A DNA stretch of 64,000 nt from Streptomyces niveus (GTDB lineage: Bacteria > Actinomycetota > Actinomycetes > Streptomycetales > Streptomycetaceae), in assembly GCF_002009175.1 (NCBI RefSeq), contig NZ_CP018047.1, positions 3,100,001 to 3,164,000 on the forward strand, given 5' to 3'. This document shows positions 16,972 to 27,288 of the stretch, in pieces. The translations under genes and the position numbers were made by a program. The first letter of the stretch is position 1, and each line of letters starts with the position of its first letter. The notes under the pieces were generated by a model, which was not told where the DNA came from, did no database searches, and was given only the letters and a program-made list of their open reading frames with translations.

Positions 16972-18180
16972 ATGACCGCCCGCAACAGCTTCCCCGACGA
17001 CGACCGGCCGCCGCCGGTCCGTCTCGCCCTCGACCGGCACACCTGGAAGGAGATGGCGCATCTCCTCGCCAATCTCCCGGTGTCGATCGCCGGTTTCATC
17101 TATGTCGTGGTCGTCGTGCCCACCGGCGTCGCCTTGTCCGTCACCGTGATCGGTCTGCCCTGGCTGGCCGGCGGCCTGGCAGGCGCCCGGCTGCTCGGCA
17201 AGGCCGAACGGGCCCGGGCGCGCGCCCTGCTGGGGGTCAGGATCGACGAGCCGAGCCCGCTGCGCGGCCGGAGCCGCGAAGAGCGGCGCGCACGCGGCAC
17301 CGAGGGGTTCTTCTCCTGGCTGTGGACGGGGCTGAAGGACCCGGTGGGCTGGCGCACGGCGTTGTACGAGTTCATCCGGCTGCCCTGGGGCATCCTGACC
17401 TTCACGATCACCACGGTGAGCTTCTTCCTGCTCTGGCCGGTGCTGCCGCACATCGCGCGCGGGCTCACGAACGCCGACCGGGCCATGGTGCGCGGACTGC
17501 TCTCGCCGTCCGACGAGCTGGAGAGCCGGATCGCGGAACTGGAGTCGGACCGGGGCGTCGTGGTGGACACGGCCGCCGCCGACCTGCGCCGTATCGAGCG
17601 TGACCTGCACGACGGGGCGCAGGCCCGGCTGGTCGCCCTCGCCATGGGTCTCGGCCTCGCCAAGGAGAAACTGCTGGCCGACCCGGAGGCGGCGGCGAGC
17701 ATGGTCGACGAGGCGCACGGCGAGGTGAAGCTGGCCCTCCAGGAGCTGCGCGACCTGGCGCGCGGCATCCACCCTGCGGTCCTCACCGACCGGGGCCTGG
17801 ACGCGGCGCTGTCCTCCGTCGCCTCCCGCTGCACCGTCCCGGTGAAGGTCGACGTCGAGCTGGACGAGCGGCCGGCGGCGGCGATCGAGGGCATCGCGTA
17901 CTTCACCGTCTCGGAGCTCCTGCAGAACGTCAGCAAGCACAGCGGTGCGCGGATGGCCGGTGTCGAGGTGTGGCGGACGAAGGACAGGCTGCTGATCCAG
18001 GTCCAGGACGACGGGCGCGGAGGCGCGCGGCTGGACGGCGGGACCGGTATGTCGGGGCTGGCCGAGCGCCTGGGCGCGGTCGACGGGCTGTTCGTGCTCG
18101 ACTCGCCGGTCGGTGGTCCGACGGTCGTCACGGCCGAACTTCCGTGGCGGAAGCGGGAGCGGGAGCGCGGGGCGTCCTGA
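16972..18180 (+). CDS. Sensor histidine kinase 1 (HisKA_3 / NarL-type)
   Basis: 402 residues. An N-terminal membrane 'sensor' domain (helices about 38-75 and 140-162) joins a dimerisation helix with phospho-acceptor His213 in RRIERDLHDGAQARLVALAM, then a HATPase_c domain with the N-box NVSKH and G-box DDGRGG. The LHDGAQ context is typical of NarL-type kinases. ATG 16972 starts the conserved MTARNSFPDD; there is no good Shine-Dalgarno. It is followed by a paralogous kinase and one response regulator, so both probably signal to 19932-20603. The stimulus is unknown. Confidence 0.92.
   Translation: MTARNSFPDDDRPPPVRLALDRHTWKEMAHLLANLPVSIAGFIYVVVVVPTGVALSVTVIGLPWLAGGLAGARLLGKAERARARALLGVRIDEPSPLRGRSREERRARGTEGFFSWLWTGLKDPVGWRTALYEFIRLPWGILTFTITTVSFFLLWPVLPHIARGLTNADRAMVRGLLSPSDELESRIAELESDRGVVVDTAAADLRRIERDLHDGAQARLVALAMGLGLAKEKLLADPEAAASMVDEAHGEVKLALQELRDLARGIHPAVLTDRGLDAALSSVASRCTVPVKVDVELDERPAAAIEGIAYFTVSELLQNVSKHSGARMAGVEVWRTKDRLLIQVQDDGRGGARLDGGTGMSGLAERLGAVDGLFVLDSPVGGPTVVTAELPWRKRERERGAS
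17531..17940 (+). repeat. Kinase-core duplication, copy 1
   Basis: This segment pairs with 19033-19442 at very high nucleotide identity. It includes exact runs of 62 nt (17539-17600 with 19041-19102) and 59 nt (17872-17930 with 19374-19432). The flanking sensor domains are far more diverged. Confidence 0.9.
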
Positions 18181-18221
18181 CGCCCAACCCCCGTGCGCGG
18201 GACGTGAAACCGCACCTCGGG

Positions 18222-18236
18222 GGTGGGGAAAACCCC
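18222..18236 (+). promoter_or_regulatory. Near-palindrome shared by both kinase genes, copy 2
   Basis: GGTGGGG-AAA-ACCCCA, the counterpart of 16896-16913. It lies about 66 nt before the well-supported ATG at 18302 and 106 nt before the kinase 2 reading frame at 18342. Confidence 0.4.
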
Positions 18237-18341
18237 AGGGTGAAGACGGATACACACCGCATGGTGCGGGCGCGGGCGGCGGACGAGCATGGAGGTACGA
18301 CATGAAGCACGACCGCCCCCGCTCGCAGAACGGACGACTCG

Positions 18342-19658
18342 ATGGCCACGGATTACGGCATGCGGACACAGCCACAGCGCCACACCCTTCCTCCGGCACT
18401 GCGCGCTCCGTTCACGGGCCGCGCCTGGAAGGAGTTCGTCTATCTCCTTCTCAACCTCCCGATGGGCATCCTCTTCTTCGTCTACACGATCACGGCGATC
18501 TCGGTCAGCGCGGGGCTCATCGTGACGTTCCTCGGCATTCCGCTGCTGGCGGCCGCGCTCATCGGCTGCCGGGCGCTGGGTGCCGTCGAGCGGACGAGGG
18601 CACGGGCCCTTCTCGGTCTGGACGTCGCGAGCCCGCTTCCCGTGCGCGGGGAGAAGTCCGGTCTGATGTCGTGGGTCGGCGCGGTCCTCAAGAGCGGGGT
18701 GTCCTGGCGGCATCTGCTCTACGGCATCCTGCACTTCCCGTGGGCGCTGTTCTCCTTCGTCGTGTCCGTGACCTTCATGGTCACCGGCTGGAGCCTCTTC
18801 CTCTATCCGCTGTGGCAGTGGGTCTTCCCCGAGCACACGAATCAGGACGGCATCGCGCTCTTCAGTGACGGCACGAACGACTTCTATCTGGACACCCCGT
18901 TCGAGATAGCCGCGACCAGCGTGGTCGGTCTCGTCTTCGTCCTCGCCTCGCCGTGGCTGATCCGTGGGATGACCGGTGTGGACCGGCTGATGGTCGCCGG
19001 GCTCCTCGGCCCGTCCAAGCTGGCGACGCGCGTCTCGGAGCTGGAGTCGGACCGGGGCGTCGTGGTGGACACGGCCGCCGCCGACCTGCGCCGTATCGAG
19101 CGCGATCTGCACGACGGGGCGCAGGCCCGGCTGGTCGCCCTGGCCATGGACCTGGGGCTGGCGAAGGAGAAGCTGCTGGCGGACCCGGAGGCGGCGGCGC
19201 GGATGGTGGACGAGGCGCACGGCGAGGTGAAGGTCGCGCTCCAGGAGCTGCGCGACCTGGCGCGGGGCATCCACCCTGCGGTCCTCACCGACCGGGGGCT
19301 GGACGCGGCGCTCTCCTCCGTCGCCTCCCGCTGCACCGTCCCTGTCCAGGTCGAGGTCGACCTGGAGTCCCGTCCGGCGGCGGCGATCGAGGGCATCGCG
19401 TACTTCACCGTCTCGGAGCTCCTGCAGAACGTGAGCAAGCACGCCCGCGCGAGCCGGGCCTCGGTGGACGTGTGGCGGATGGAGGACCGGCTGATGCTCC
19501 AGGTCTCGGACGACGGCCGGGGCGGTGCGAACACCTCGTCGGGCAGTGGCCTGGCGGGTCTCGCGGAGCGGCTCGACGCGGTGGACGGGATCCTGGTGGT
19601 CGACTCTCCGGCCGGCGGTCCCACGACGGTGACGGCGGAGCTGCCCTGGCGGAAGTGA
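18342..19658 (+). CDS. Sensor histidine kinase 2, tandem paralogue
   Basis: 438 residues. The N-terminal sensor part has four membrane helices (about 34-75, 134-158 and 188-208), with an extra loop around EHTNQDGIALFSDGTNDFYL not seen in kinase 1. His257 lies in RRIERDLHDGAQARLVALAM; NVSKH and DDGRGG complete the ATPase. ATG 18342 is the only start that keeps the frame, because an in-frame TGA lies at 18303. The best Shine-Dalgarno, GGAGGT, instead serves an out-of-frame ATG at 18302. That may be a short leader peptide or a sign of a small indel. Confidence 0.9.
   Translation: MATDYGMRTQPQRHTLPPALRAPFTGRAWKEFVYLLLNLPMGILFFVYTITAISVSAGLIVTFLGIPLLAAALIGCRALGAVERTRARALLGLDVASPLPVRGEKSGLMSWVGAVLKSGVSWRHLLYGILHFPWALFSFVVSVTFMVTGWSLFLYPLWQWVFPEHTNQDGIALFSDGTNDFYLDTPFEIAATSVVGLVFVLASPWLIRGMTGVDRLMVAGLLGPSKLATRVSELESDRGVVVDTAAADLRRIERDLHDGAQARLVALAMDLGLAKEKLLADPEAAARMVDEAHGEVKVALQELRDLARGIHPAVLTDRGLDAALSSVASRCTVPVQVEVDLESRPAAAIEGIAYFTVSELLQNVSKHARASRASVDVWRMEDRLMLQVSDDGRGGANTSSGSGLAGLAERLDAVDGILVVDSPAGGPTTVTAELPWRK
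19033..19442 (+). repeat. Kinase-core duplication, copy 2
   Basis: Counterpart of 17531-17940. Identity rises abruptly at the start of the dimerisation helix and covers the HisKA_3 region and first part of the ATPase domain, a pattern suggesting gene conversion or strong constraint. Confidence 0.9.
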
Positions 19659-19931
19659 CGCCCCGGTCCCCCACTCAGCGATCAGCTCCTCGATCAGGCG
19701 CAGCGGGACGGGCGACGCGGCAGAGGAGCGACACGGCGGAGAACGGGGAACGGACAACAGACGCATTCGCGGCCGCGGCGCACCGGACATCGTCCGGTGC
19801 GCCGAAGTCGCGTCTTCCAGTTTGATCAGTTCCGGGTCAGTGCGCCCCGCGCCGATACGAATACTGGGATGCTGGGGCCGCAGCGCGGGCGCGGAGCGCG
19901 TACGCACATTCGACATGGGGGCGACACGGTC
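19659..19931. other. 273-bp gap between kinase 2 and response regulator
   Basis: Holds no recognised gene. CACCGGACATCGTCCGGTGCG at about 19780-19801 can form a hairpin (CACCGGAC/GTCCGGTG) and may end the kinase transcript, giving the regulator its own promoter. Confidence 0.5.
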
Positions 19932-20603
19932 GTGGAGGACAGGGTACGAGTGGTCATCGCCGAGGATTCGGTGCTCCTGCGGGAGGGCCTGACCCGGCTG
20001 CTGACCGATCTCGGTCATGACGTGGTCGCCGGTGTCGGGGACGGCGAGGCGCTGATCAAGACCGTCGGCGACCTGGCCCGCGAGGGCGCGGCGCCGGACG
20101 TGGTGGTGGCCGACGTACGGATGCCGCCGACCCACACCGACGAAGGTGTCCGGGCCGCGGTCCAGCTGCGGAAGGACCATCCGGGGATCGGTGTGCTCGT
20201 GCTGTCCCAGTACGTGGAGGAGCAGTACGCGACCGAACTGCTCGCGGGCAGCAGCCGGGGTGTCGGCTATCTGCTCAAGGACCGGGTGGCCGAGGTCCGG
20301 GAGTTCGTGGACGCGGTCGTACGGGTCGCCAGAGGCGGCACCGCGCTGGACCCCGAGGTGGTCGCGCAGCTGCTCGGCCGGAGCCGTAAGCAGGACGTGC
20401 TGGTCGGGCTGACCCCCCGGGAGCGCGAAGTCCTCGGCCTGATGGCGGAGGGCCGGACGAACTCGGCGATCGCCAGACAGCTGGTCGTGAGCGACGGCGC
20501 GGTGGAGAAGCACGTCAGCAACATCTTCCAGAAGCTGGGCCTGTCACCGAGTGACGGAGATCACCGCCGGGTGCTGGCCGTGCTGACGTATCTCAACTCC
20601 TGA
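19932..20603 (+). CDS. NarL/FixJ-family response regulator
   Basis: 223 residues. The receiver domain has acidic residues E11/D12, phospho-acceptor D61 (VVVADVRMPP) and Lys in YLLKDRV. The C-terminal LuxR-type helix-turn-helix reads LTPREREVLGLMAEGRTNSA then VEKHVSNIFQKL. GTG 19932 begins EDRVRVVIAEDS; a GGGGG stretch lies about 9-10 nt upstream. It is the only regulator next to two kinases, so a two-to-one signalling arrangement is likely. Targets are unknown; the repeated motif upstream of the kinases is a candidate. Confidence 0.92.
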   Translation: MEDRVRVVIAEDSVLLREGLTRLLTDLGHDVVAGVGDGEALIKTVGDLAREGAAPDVVVADVRMPPTHTDEGVRAAVQLRKDHPGIGVLVLSQYVEEQYATELLAGSSRGVGYLLKDRVAEVREFVDAVVRVARGGTALDPEVVAQLLGRSRKQDVLVGLTPREREVLGLMAEGRTNSAIARQLVVSDGAVEKHVSNIFQKLGLSPSDGDHRRVLAVLTYLNS

Positions 20604-20898
20604 CGGAGCCGGCCGGGTGGCCGGCGCCACGGCCATGGCGCCGGGGGCTGCGGTCATGTAGTGGACAGGCAAAGGGTCCTAGTCCAAAAGACTGAGTTCG
20701 AATCGGCACAGATCAGGATGAACACAGAGCGCCCGGGGGCGGAGAAAACATGGCAAATTGCCACAGCGAAGCGTCTCAGAACGACGTCCAGCATGCGAGC
20801 GACCCAAGGAAGGCGACCCTTACCGACGTAGGGTGGCTTCCGGGTGTTCCGGTCGCGCCGGTCAGCCACAGCAGCCGCCTCGAAGGAGGTCCAGTTCA
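20604..20898. other. 295-bp gap with terminator and korA leader
   Basis: After the regulator's terminator the sequence becomes AT-richer (about 20690-20770), then runs into an untranslated leader ending in a strong AAGGAGGT for korA. The korA promoter is expected here. No ORF is supported. Confidence 0.5.
20621..20644 (+). terminator. Hairpin after response regulator
   Basis: Perfect 9-bp arms CCGGCGCCA and TGGCGCCGG around a 6-nt loop, 18 nt after the regulator stop. Confidence 0.65.
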
Positions 20899-22873
<1,975 letters not shown>

Positions 22874-22881
<8 letters not shown>

Positions 22882-23932
22882 GGTCAACGAACTGCTCTCC
22901 CTCGTCCCCAAGGCCGAGGCCAAGCAGACCATGAAGGACTTCAAGTCCGACCAGGAAGTCCGCTGGTGCCCCGGCTGCGGCGACTACGCCGTCCTCGCCG
23001 CCGTCCAGGGCTTCATGCCCGACCTCGGCCTCGCCAAGGAGAACATCGTGTTCGTGTCCGGGATCGGCTGCTCCAGCCGCTTCCCCTACTACATGAACAC
23101 CTACGGCATGCACTCCATCCACGGACGCGCCCCCGCCATCGCCACCGGACTCGCCACCTCCCGCCGCGACCTCTCCGTCTGGGTCGTCACCGGCGACGGC
23201 GACGCCCTCTCCATCGGCGGCAACCACCTCATCCACGCACTACGCCGCAACGTCAACCTCAAAATCCTCCTCTTCAACAACCGGATCTACGGGCTGACGA
23301 AGGGCCAGTACTCGCCCACCTCCGAAGTCGGCAAGATCACCAAGTCGACGCCGATGGGCTCACTGGACGCGCCCTTCAACCCCGTGTCCCTCGCCATCGG
23401 CGCCGAGGCGTCCTTCGTGGCCCGCACCGTCGACTCCGACCGCAAACACCTCACCAGCGTGCTCCGCCAGGCCGCCGACCACCCCGGCACAGCACTCGTC
23501 GAGATCTACCAGAACTGCAACATCTTCAACGACGGCGCCTTCGAAGCACTCAAGGACAAAGAACGCGCCCAGGAGGCGGTCATCCGCCTGGAGCACGGTG
23601 AGCCGATCCGCTTCGGAATCGACAACTCCAAAGGCGTCGTACGCGACCCCGCCACCGGCGACCTCACCGTCGTACCCGTGACCGCGGACAACGAGCACCA
23701 GATCCTGGTGCACGACGCGCACGCCGCCAGCCCCACCACCGCCTTCGCGCTCTCACGGCTCGCCGACCCCGACACCCTCCACCACACCCCCATCGGCGTC
23801 CTCCGCAGCGTCCAGCGGCCGGTCTACGACACCCTCATGAACGAACAGCTCGACACCGCCGTCGAACGCAACGGCAAGGGCGACCTGACCCAACTCCTCG
23901 CAGGCAACGACACCTGGACGGTCGTCGGCTGA
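22874..23932 (+). CDS. korB: 2-oxoacid:ferredoxin oxidoreductase, beta (TPP) subunit
   Basis: 352 residues. The TPP motif runs from GDGD (107-110) to NNRIYG (135-140). Four cysteines for the single [4Fe-4S] cluster are visible: C32 and C35 (WCPGCGD), C66 (GIGCSSR) and C215 (YQNCNIF). ATG 22874 lies inside the korA end, with AAGGAGG upstream, so expression is coupled one-to-one. With KorA it forms the oxygen-tolerant two-subunit enzyme known from Mycobacterium. Its ferredoxin partner is not in this window. Confidence 0.96.
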
Positions 23933-23959
23933 CCCGCCCACACGTCCGTACGTCCCGGG

Positions 23960-23990
23960 GCCCGGATCTCGTCCTCCACGAGATCCGGGC
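23960..23990 (+). terminator. Strong terminator after korAB
   Basis: Perfect 13-bp arms GCCCGGATCTCGT and ACGAGATCCGGGC around a 5-nt loop, followed by a T-rich CTCGTCGTTT tail. It lies 27 nt after the korB stop. Confidence 0.85.
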
Positions 23991-24119
23991 CTCGTCGTTT
24001 CGCGGGCCCCCTCTTCCACGCCTGAACCGGTGTCATGACCGTATGGCGATACGGACATGACAGCCCGGTCCGCCCGGCGCTACCTTCGTCGAACTGATGT
24101 GTGCGGTTCGGGAGGGCCA

Positions 24120-25157
24120 GTGAAGTCGGAAGGCGAGCAGCGCGCGGGATTGCTGTACGGGATCGGTGCCTACGGCATGTGGGGTCTGGTCCCCCTCTTC
24201 TGGCCCCTGCTGAAGCCCTCCGGCGCGGTCGAGATCCTGGCCCACCGGATGGTCTGGTCGCTGGCCGTCGTCGTGATCGCGCTGCTCGTGGTGCGCCGCT
24301 GGGCGTGGATACGGGAGTTGCTGGGCGAACCGCGCAAGCTCGGCCTGCTCGTGATCGCCGCCACCGTGATCAGCGTCAACTGGGGCCTGTACATCTGGTC
24401 GGTCAACACCGGCCATGTCGTCGAGGCGTCCCTCGGCTACTTCATCAACCCCCTAGTCACCATCGCCATGGGCGTCCTGCTCCTCAAGGAGCGGCTGCGG
24501 CCCGCGCAGTGGACGGCGGTCGGCGTCGGCCTCGCCGCCGTACTTGTCCTGGCGATCGGGTACGGGCAGCCGCCCTGGATCTCGCTCACGCTGGCGTTCT
24601 CGTTCGCGACGTACGGCCTGGTGAAGAAGAAGGTCAACATCGGCGGTCTGGAGTCGCTGGCCGCCGAGACCGTGATCCTGTTCGTGCCCGCGCTCGGCTA
24701 TCTGGTCTGGCTCGGGGCCTCCGGGGACGCCACGTTCGGACCGGAGGGCGCGGGGCATGCCGCGCTGCTGGCGGCCACCGGTGTGGTGACCGCCGTGCCG
24801 CTGGTGTGCTTCGGGGCTGCGGCGATACGCGTGCCGCTGTCGACGCTGGGGTTGTTGCAGTATCTGGCGCCCGTCTTCCAGTTCCTGCTGGGCGTCCTCT
24901 ACTTCCACGAGGCGATGCCGGCCGAGCGGTGGGCCGGCTTCGCGCTGGTGTGGGCGGCGCTGACGATCCTGACGTGGGACGCGCTGCGGACGGCCCGGCG
25001 TACGAGGGCGACGGCGGAGGCGCTGCGGCGGGCGGACGCGAGGTCGAAGGCGGAGGCGAAGGCCGAAGCCGAGGCCCAGGCCGTGATCCGCGCTCAGTCG
25101 CCGGACGTGGTGAAGGCCGTGGGGCGGGCCGGGACGGGGACGTCGTCAGGGGAGTGA
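24120..25157 (+). CDS. rarD: EamA/RarD-family permease
   Basis: 345 residues with ten predicted membrane helices and two EamA halves, beginning GLLYGIGAYGMWGLVPLFWP, the RarD hallmark. RarD proteins are drug/metabolite-superfamily exporters of mostly unknown substrate. The cytoplasmic C-tail (about 300-345) is a charged Ala/Arg/Glu helix. GTG 24120 follows GGGAGG. The 3' end overlaps the convergent MFS gene by 64 nt, so the two transcripts are antisense to each other there. Confidence 0.92.
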   Translation: MKSEGEQRAGLLYGIGAYGMWGLVPLFWPLLKPSGAVEILAHRMVWSLAVVVIALLVVRRWAWIRELLGEPRKLGLLVIAATVISVNWGLYIWSVNTGHVVEASLGYFINPLVTIAMGVLLLKERLRPAQWTAVGVGLAAVLVLAIGYGQPPWISLTLAFSFATYGLVKKKVNIGGLESLAAETVILFVPALGYLVWLGASGDATFGPEGAGHAALLAATGVVTAVPLVCFGAAAIRVPLSTLGLLQYLAPVFQFLLGVLYFHEAMPAERWAGFALVWAALTILTWDALRTARRTRATAEALRRADARSKAEAKAEAEAQAVIRAQSPDVVKAVGRAGTGTSSGE

Positions 25158-26587
25158 GGACCGTGCGGCTTCGGGAGCCTCCGGGGCCGTAGCCCCGACG
25201 CCACGACCATCAGTCCCAGCACCACCATCACCACCGGCACCACCAGCGCCGCCCGGAAGGCGCCCAACTCCCCATCCGCGCCTGTCGTCGACGCCAGGCC
25301 GTACACGGCCGTCACCGCCGAGATACCGATCGCCGAACCGAACTGCGTCGACGTGTACAGCAGCCCGCTCGCCAGACCTTGCTCCTCCGGCGCGACACCG
25401 TCCGTCGCCGCGATCGACAGCGGCCCGTACGCCAACGCGAACGCGACGCCCGTCAGGATCAGCGTGGGGGCCATCAGAGCGAACGACCAGTCCGCGCCGA
25501 CCGGCAGGAACAGCGCGTACGCCACGGTCGCCGCCGCGAAACCACCGAGCGCCACCCGCGTGTTGCCGAACCGGTTGACCAGGACGGGCGTGAGGGTCGG
25601 CGCGAGGATCGCGTCGAGGCCCATCAGGGCCAGCGCGAGCGAGGTCTCCAGCGACGACCAGCCGCGCAACTCCTGGAGGTAGAGCGTCGCCATGAACTGG
25701 AAGCCGAAGAAGGACCCGAGGAACAGCATCGCGCCCAGATCCGCGCGGACCATGGACGCCTTGCGGAAGATCGCGAGACGCACCAGCGGGGCGGGCGAGC
25801 GGCGTTCGACGGTGACGAAGACGTACACCAGCAGCAGTCCGACGGCGAACGCCCCCACCGTCAGCGGCCAGCCGGCACCACCGTGCTCCAGCCGTACGAC
25901 CCCGACGGCCAGCAGCAGCATCGCGCCCGCCGCCGCGGCGGCCCCCGGCAGGTCGAAGCCGCTCGGCGTCTTCTCGGGTGCGGCGGCGGCCTCGGTACGC
26001 GGCAGCAGCTTGAGCGCGGCGATCAGAATGGCACCCGCGAGCAGTACGGGGGCGAAGAACACCCATCGCCAGCCGATCTGCGTCAGCAGACCGCCGATGA
26101 CCATGCCGAGCGAGAAGCCGCCGGCCGCCGTACCGGCGAAGACGAGCAGGGCGCGGTTGCGCTGTGGGCCCTCCTCGTAGGAGGTGGTGATGATCGACAT
26201 CGCCGCCGGGGTCATGAAGGCCGCCGATACGCCGGTGACGAACCGGGCGACGAGCAGCATCCAGCCCTCGGTCGCGAAGCCGCCGAGGCCGGAGAAGAGC
26301 AGGAAGACCGTGAGCCAGACAAGGAACATCCGGCGCCGTCCGAGCAGATCGGCGGCGCGCCCGCCGAGCAGGGTGAATCCGGCGTAGCCCAGGATGTACG
26401 AGCTGATCACCCAGGCCGCGGTGCCGGTCGACAGGCCGAGGTCGGCCCGGATCGAGGGGATGGCGACGGCGAGCATCGCGATGTCGATCCCTTCGAGGAA
26501 GATCGTCCCGCTGAGGACCAGTAGCAGTGCCCAGGCCCGTGCGGACAGGGCTGGGACCACTGCTGGGGCCGCGCTGGCGGATGGCAT
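25094..26587 (-). CDS. MFS drug-efflux transporter (EmrB/QacA-like)
   Basis: 497 residues and about 14 membrane helices, the DHA2 layout. Motif A lies at LLGGRAADLLGRRRMF between helices 2 and 3, and motif C is around the fifth helix (GGFSLGMVIGGLLTQIGWRW). Helix 1 carries EGIDIAMLAVAIPSI, the usual D-containing motif. Likely a proton-coupled multidrug or natural-product exporter. ATG 26587 has GGAG at 7-nt spacing. The divergent HxlR regulator 104 nt away probably controls it. Confidence 0.93.
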   Translation of the reverse strand: MPSASAAPAVVPALSARAWALLLVLSGTIFLEGIDIAMLAVAIPSIRADLGLSTGTAAWVISSYILGYAGFTLLGGRAADLLGRRRMFLVWLTVFLLFSGLGGFATEGWMLLVARFVTGVSAAFMTPAAMSIITTSYEEGPQRNRALLVFAGTAAGGFSLGMVIGGLLTQIGWRWVFFAPVLLAGAILIAALKLLPRTEAAAAPEKTPSGFDLPGAAAAAGAMLLLAVGVVRLEHGGAGWPLTVGAFAVGLLLVYVFVTVERRSPAPLVRLAIFRKASMVRADLGAMLFLGSFFGFQFMATLYLQELRGWSSLETSLALALMGLDAILAPTLTPVLVNRFGNTRVALGGFAAATVAYALFLPVGADWSFALMAPTLILTGVAFALAYGPLSIAATDGVAPEEQGLASGLLYTSTQFGSAIGISAVTAVYGLASTTGADGELGAFRAALVVPVVMVVLGLMVVASGLRPRRLPKPHGPHSPDDVPVPARPTAFTTSGD

Positions 26588-26625
26588 GGCTGTCTCCTCG
26601 GAGCGCAGAGAGGAAGAAGGGGATC

Positions 26626-26661
26626 GGTTACTCGGGCGAGGGTCGGTTCCCTCTTGTAACC
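26626..26661. promoter_or_regulatory. Candidate HxlR operator between divergent genes
   Basis: Inverted GGTTAC (26626-26631) and GTAACC (26656-26661), with centres 30 bp (about three helical turns) apart and an inner AGGG/CCCT pair. It lies midway between the MFS and HxlR starts, where a repressor of both would bind. Confidence 0.5.
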
Positions 26662-26690
26662 GTCCTGATCCTGCGGCACGATCAGGTGCC

Positions 26691-27215
26691 ATGGAAGAAG
26701 GCACTTCGAAGTCACCGAGGCACCTCGCGGGTACCGTCTCCGCGGCCACCGCTCTCGGAGCCGCCGCCGTGAACGCCGCCACCGTCACCGCCACCTCCCG
26801 CTGCGACTACGGAGACGCGGACCCCTTCCAGTGGGACACCCGCGAGGACTGCGAGGTACGGCAGATCCTCGACCGGATCGGCGACAAGTGGTCGCTGCTG
26901 GTCATCGCCCTGCTCGACGTGAGCACGATGCGCTTCACCGAACTGCGCCGGGAGATCGACGGCATCAGCCAGCGCATGCTGACGGTGACCCTGCGACAGC
27001 TCGAACGCGACGGTCTCGTGAAGCGCACGGTGCATCCGGTCGTGCCGCCGCGTGTGGAGTACCGACTGACCCCGATGGGCCGGACGCTGCACACGACGAT
27101 CAACGCGCTGGTGATCTGGACGGAGAAACACCAGAACCAGATCGCGGCGGCGCGCGAGGACTACGACAGGCGCGCGGCGGAGGCGGAGGCGGCGGCAGAG
27201 GCGGCGGCGCTCTGA
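26691..27215 (+). CDS. HxlR-family winged-helix regulator
   Basis: 174 residues. The HxlR core begins at CEVRQILDRIGDKWSLLVIALL, continues with RFTELRREIDGISQRMLTVTLRQLERDGLVKR and the wing VPPRVEYRLTPMGRTL. It binds DNA as a dimer; many members sense electrophiles or drugs through an N-terminal Cys, here the Cys in REDCEVRQI. The start is ATG 26691; GTG 26769 is possible because residues before about 40 are Ala/Thr-rich and unlike the family. The C-terminus is an Ala/Glu helix. Divergent from an efflux pump, so a local repressor is the simplest reading. Confidence 0.92.
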   Translation: MEEGTSKSPRHLAGTVSAATALGAAAVNAATVTATSRCDYGDADPFQWDTREDCEVRQILDRIGDKWSLLVIALLDVSTMRFTELRREIDGISQRMLTVTLRQLERDGLVKRTVHPVVPPRVEYRLTPMGRTLHTTINALVIWTEKHQNQIAAAREDYDRRAAEAEAAAEAAAL

Positions 27216-27288
27216 CGGTCACCTGCTCCGGCTCCGGCTCCGGCGTGTTCCCGGCGCGCGCGGCGATACGACCGTTACGACTGACCCC

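Noticed and set aside
17100..20513. 1137-residue open frame on the minus strand across both kinase genes
   Set aside because: It is the GC-driven antisense shadow of two coding genes, with Arg/Pro/His-rich composition and internal repetition copied from the kinase duplication; no family motif.
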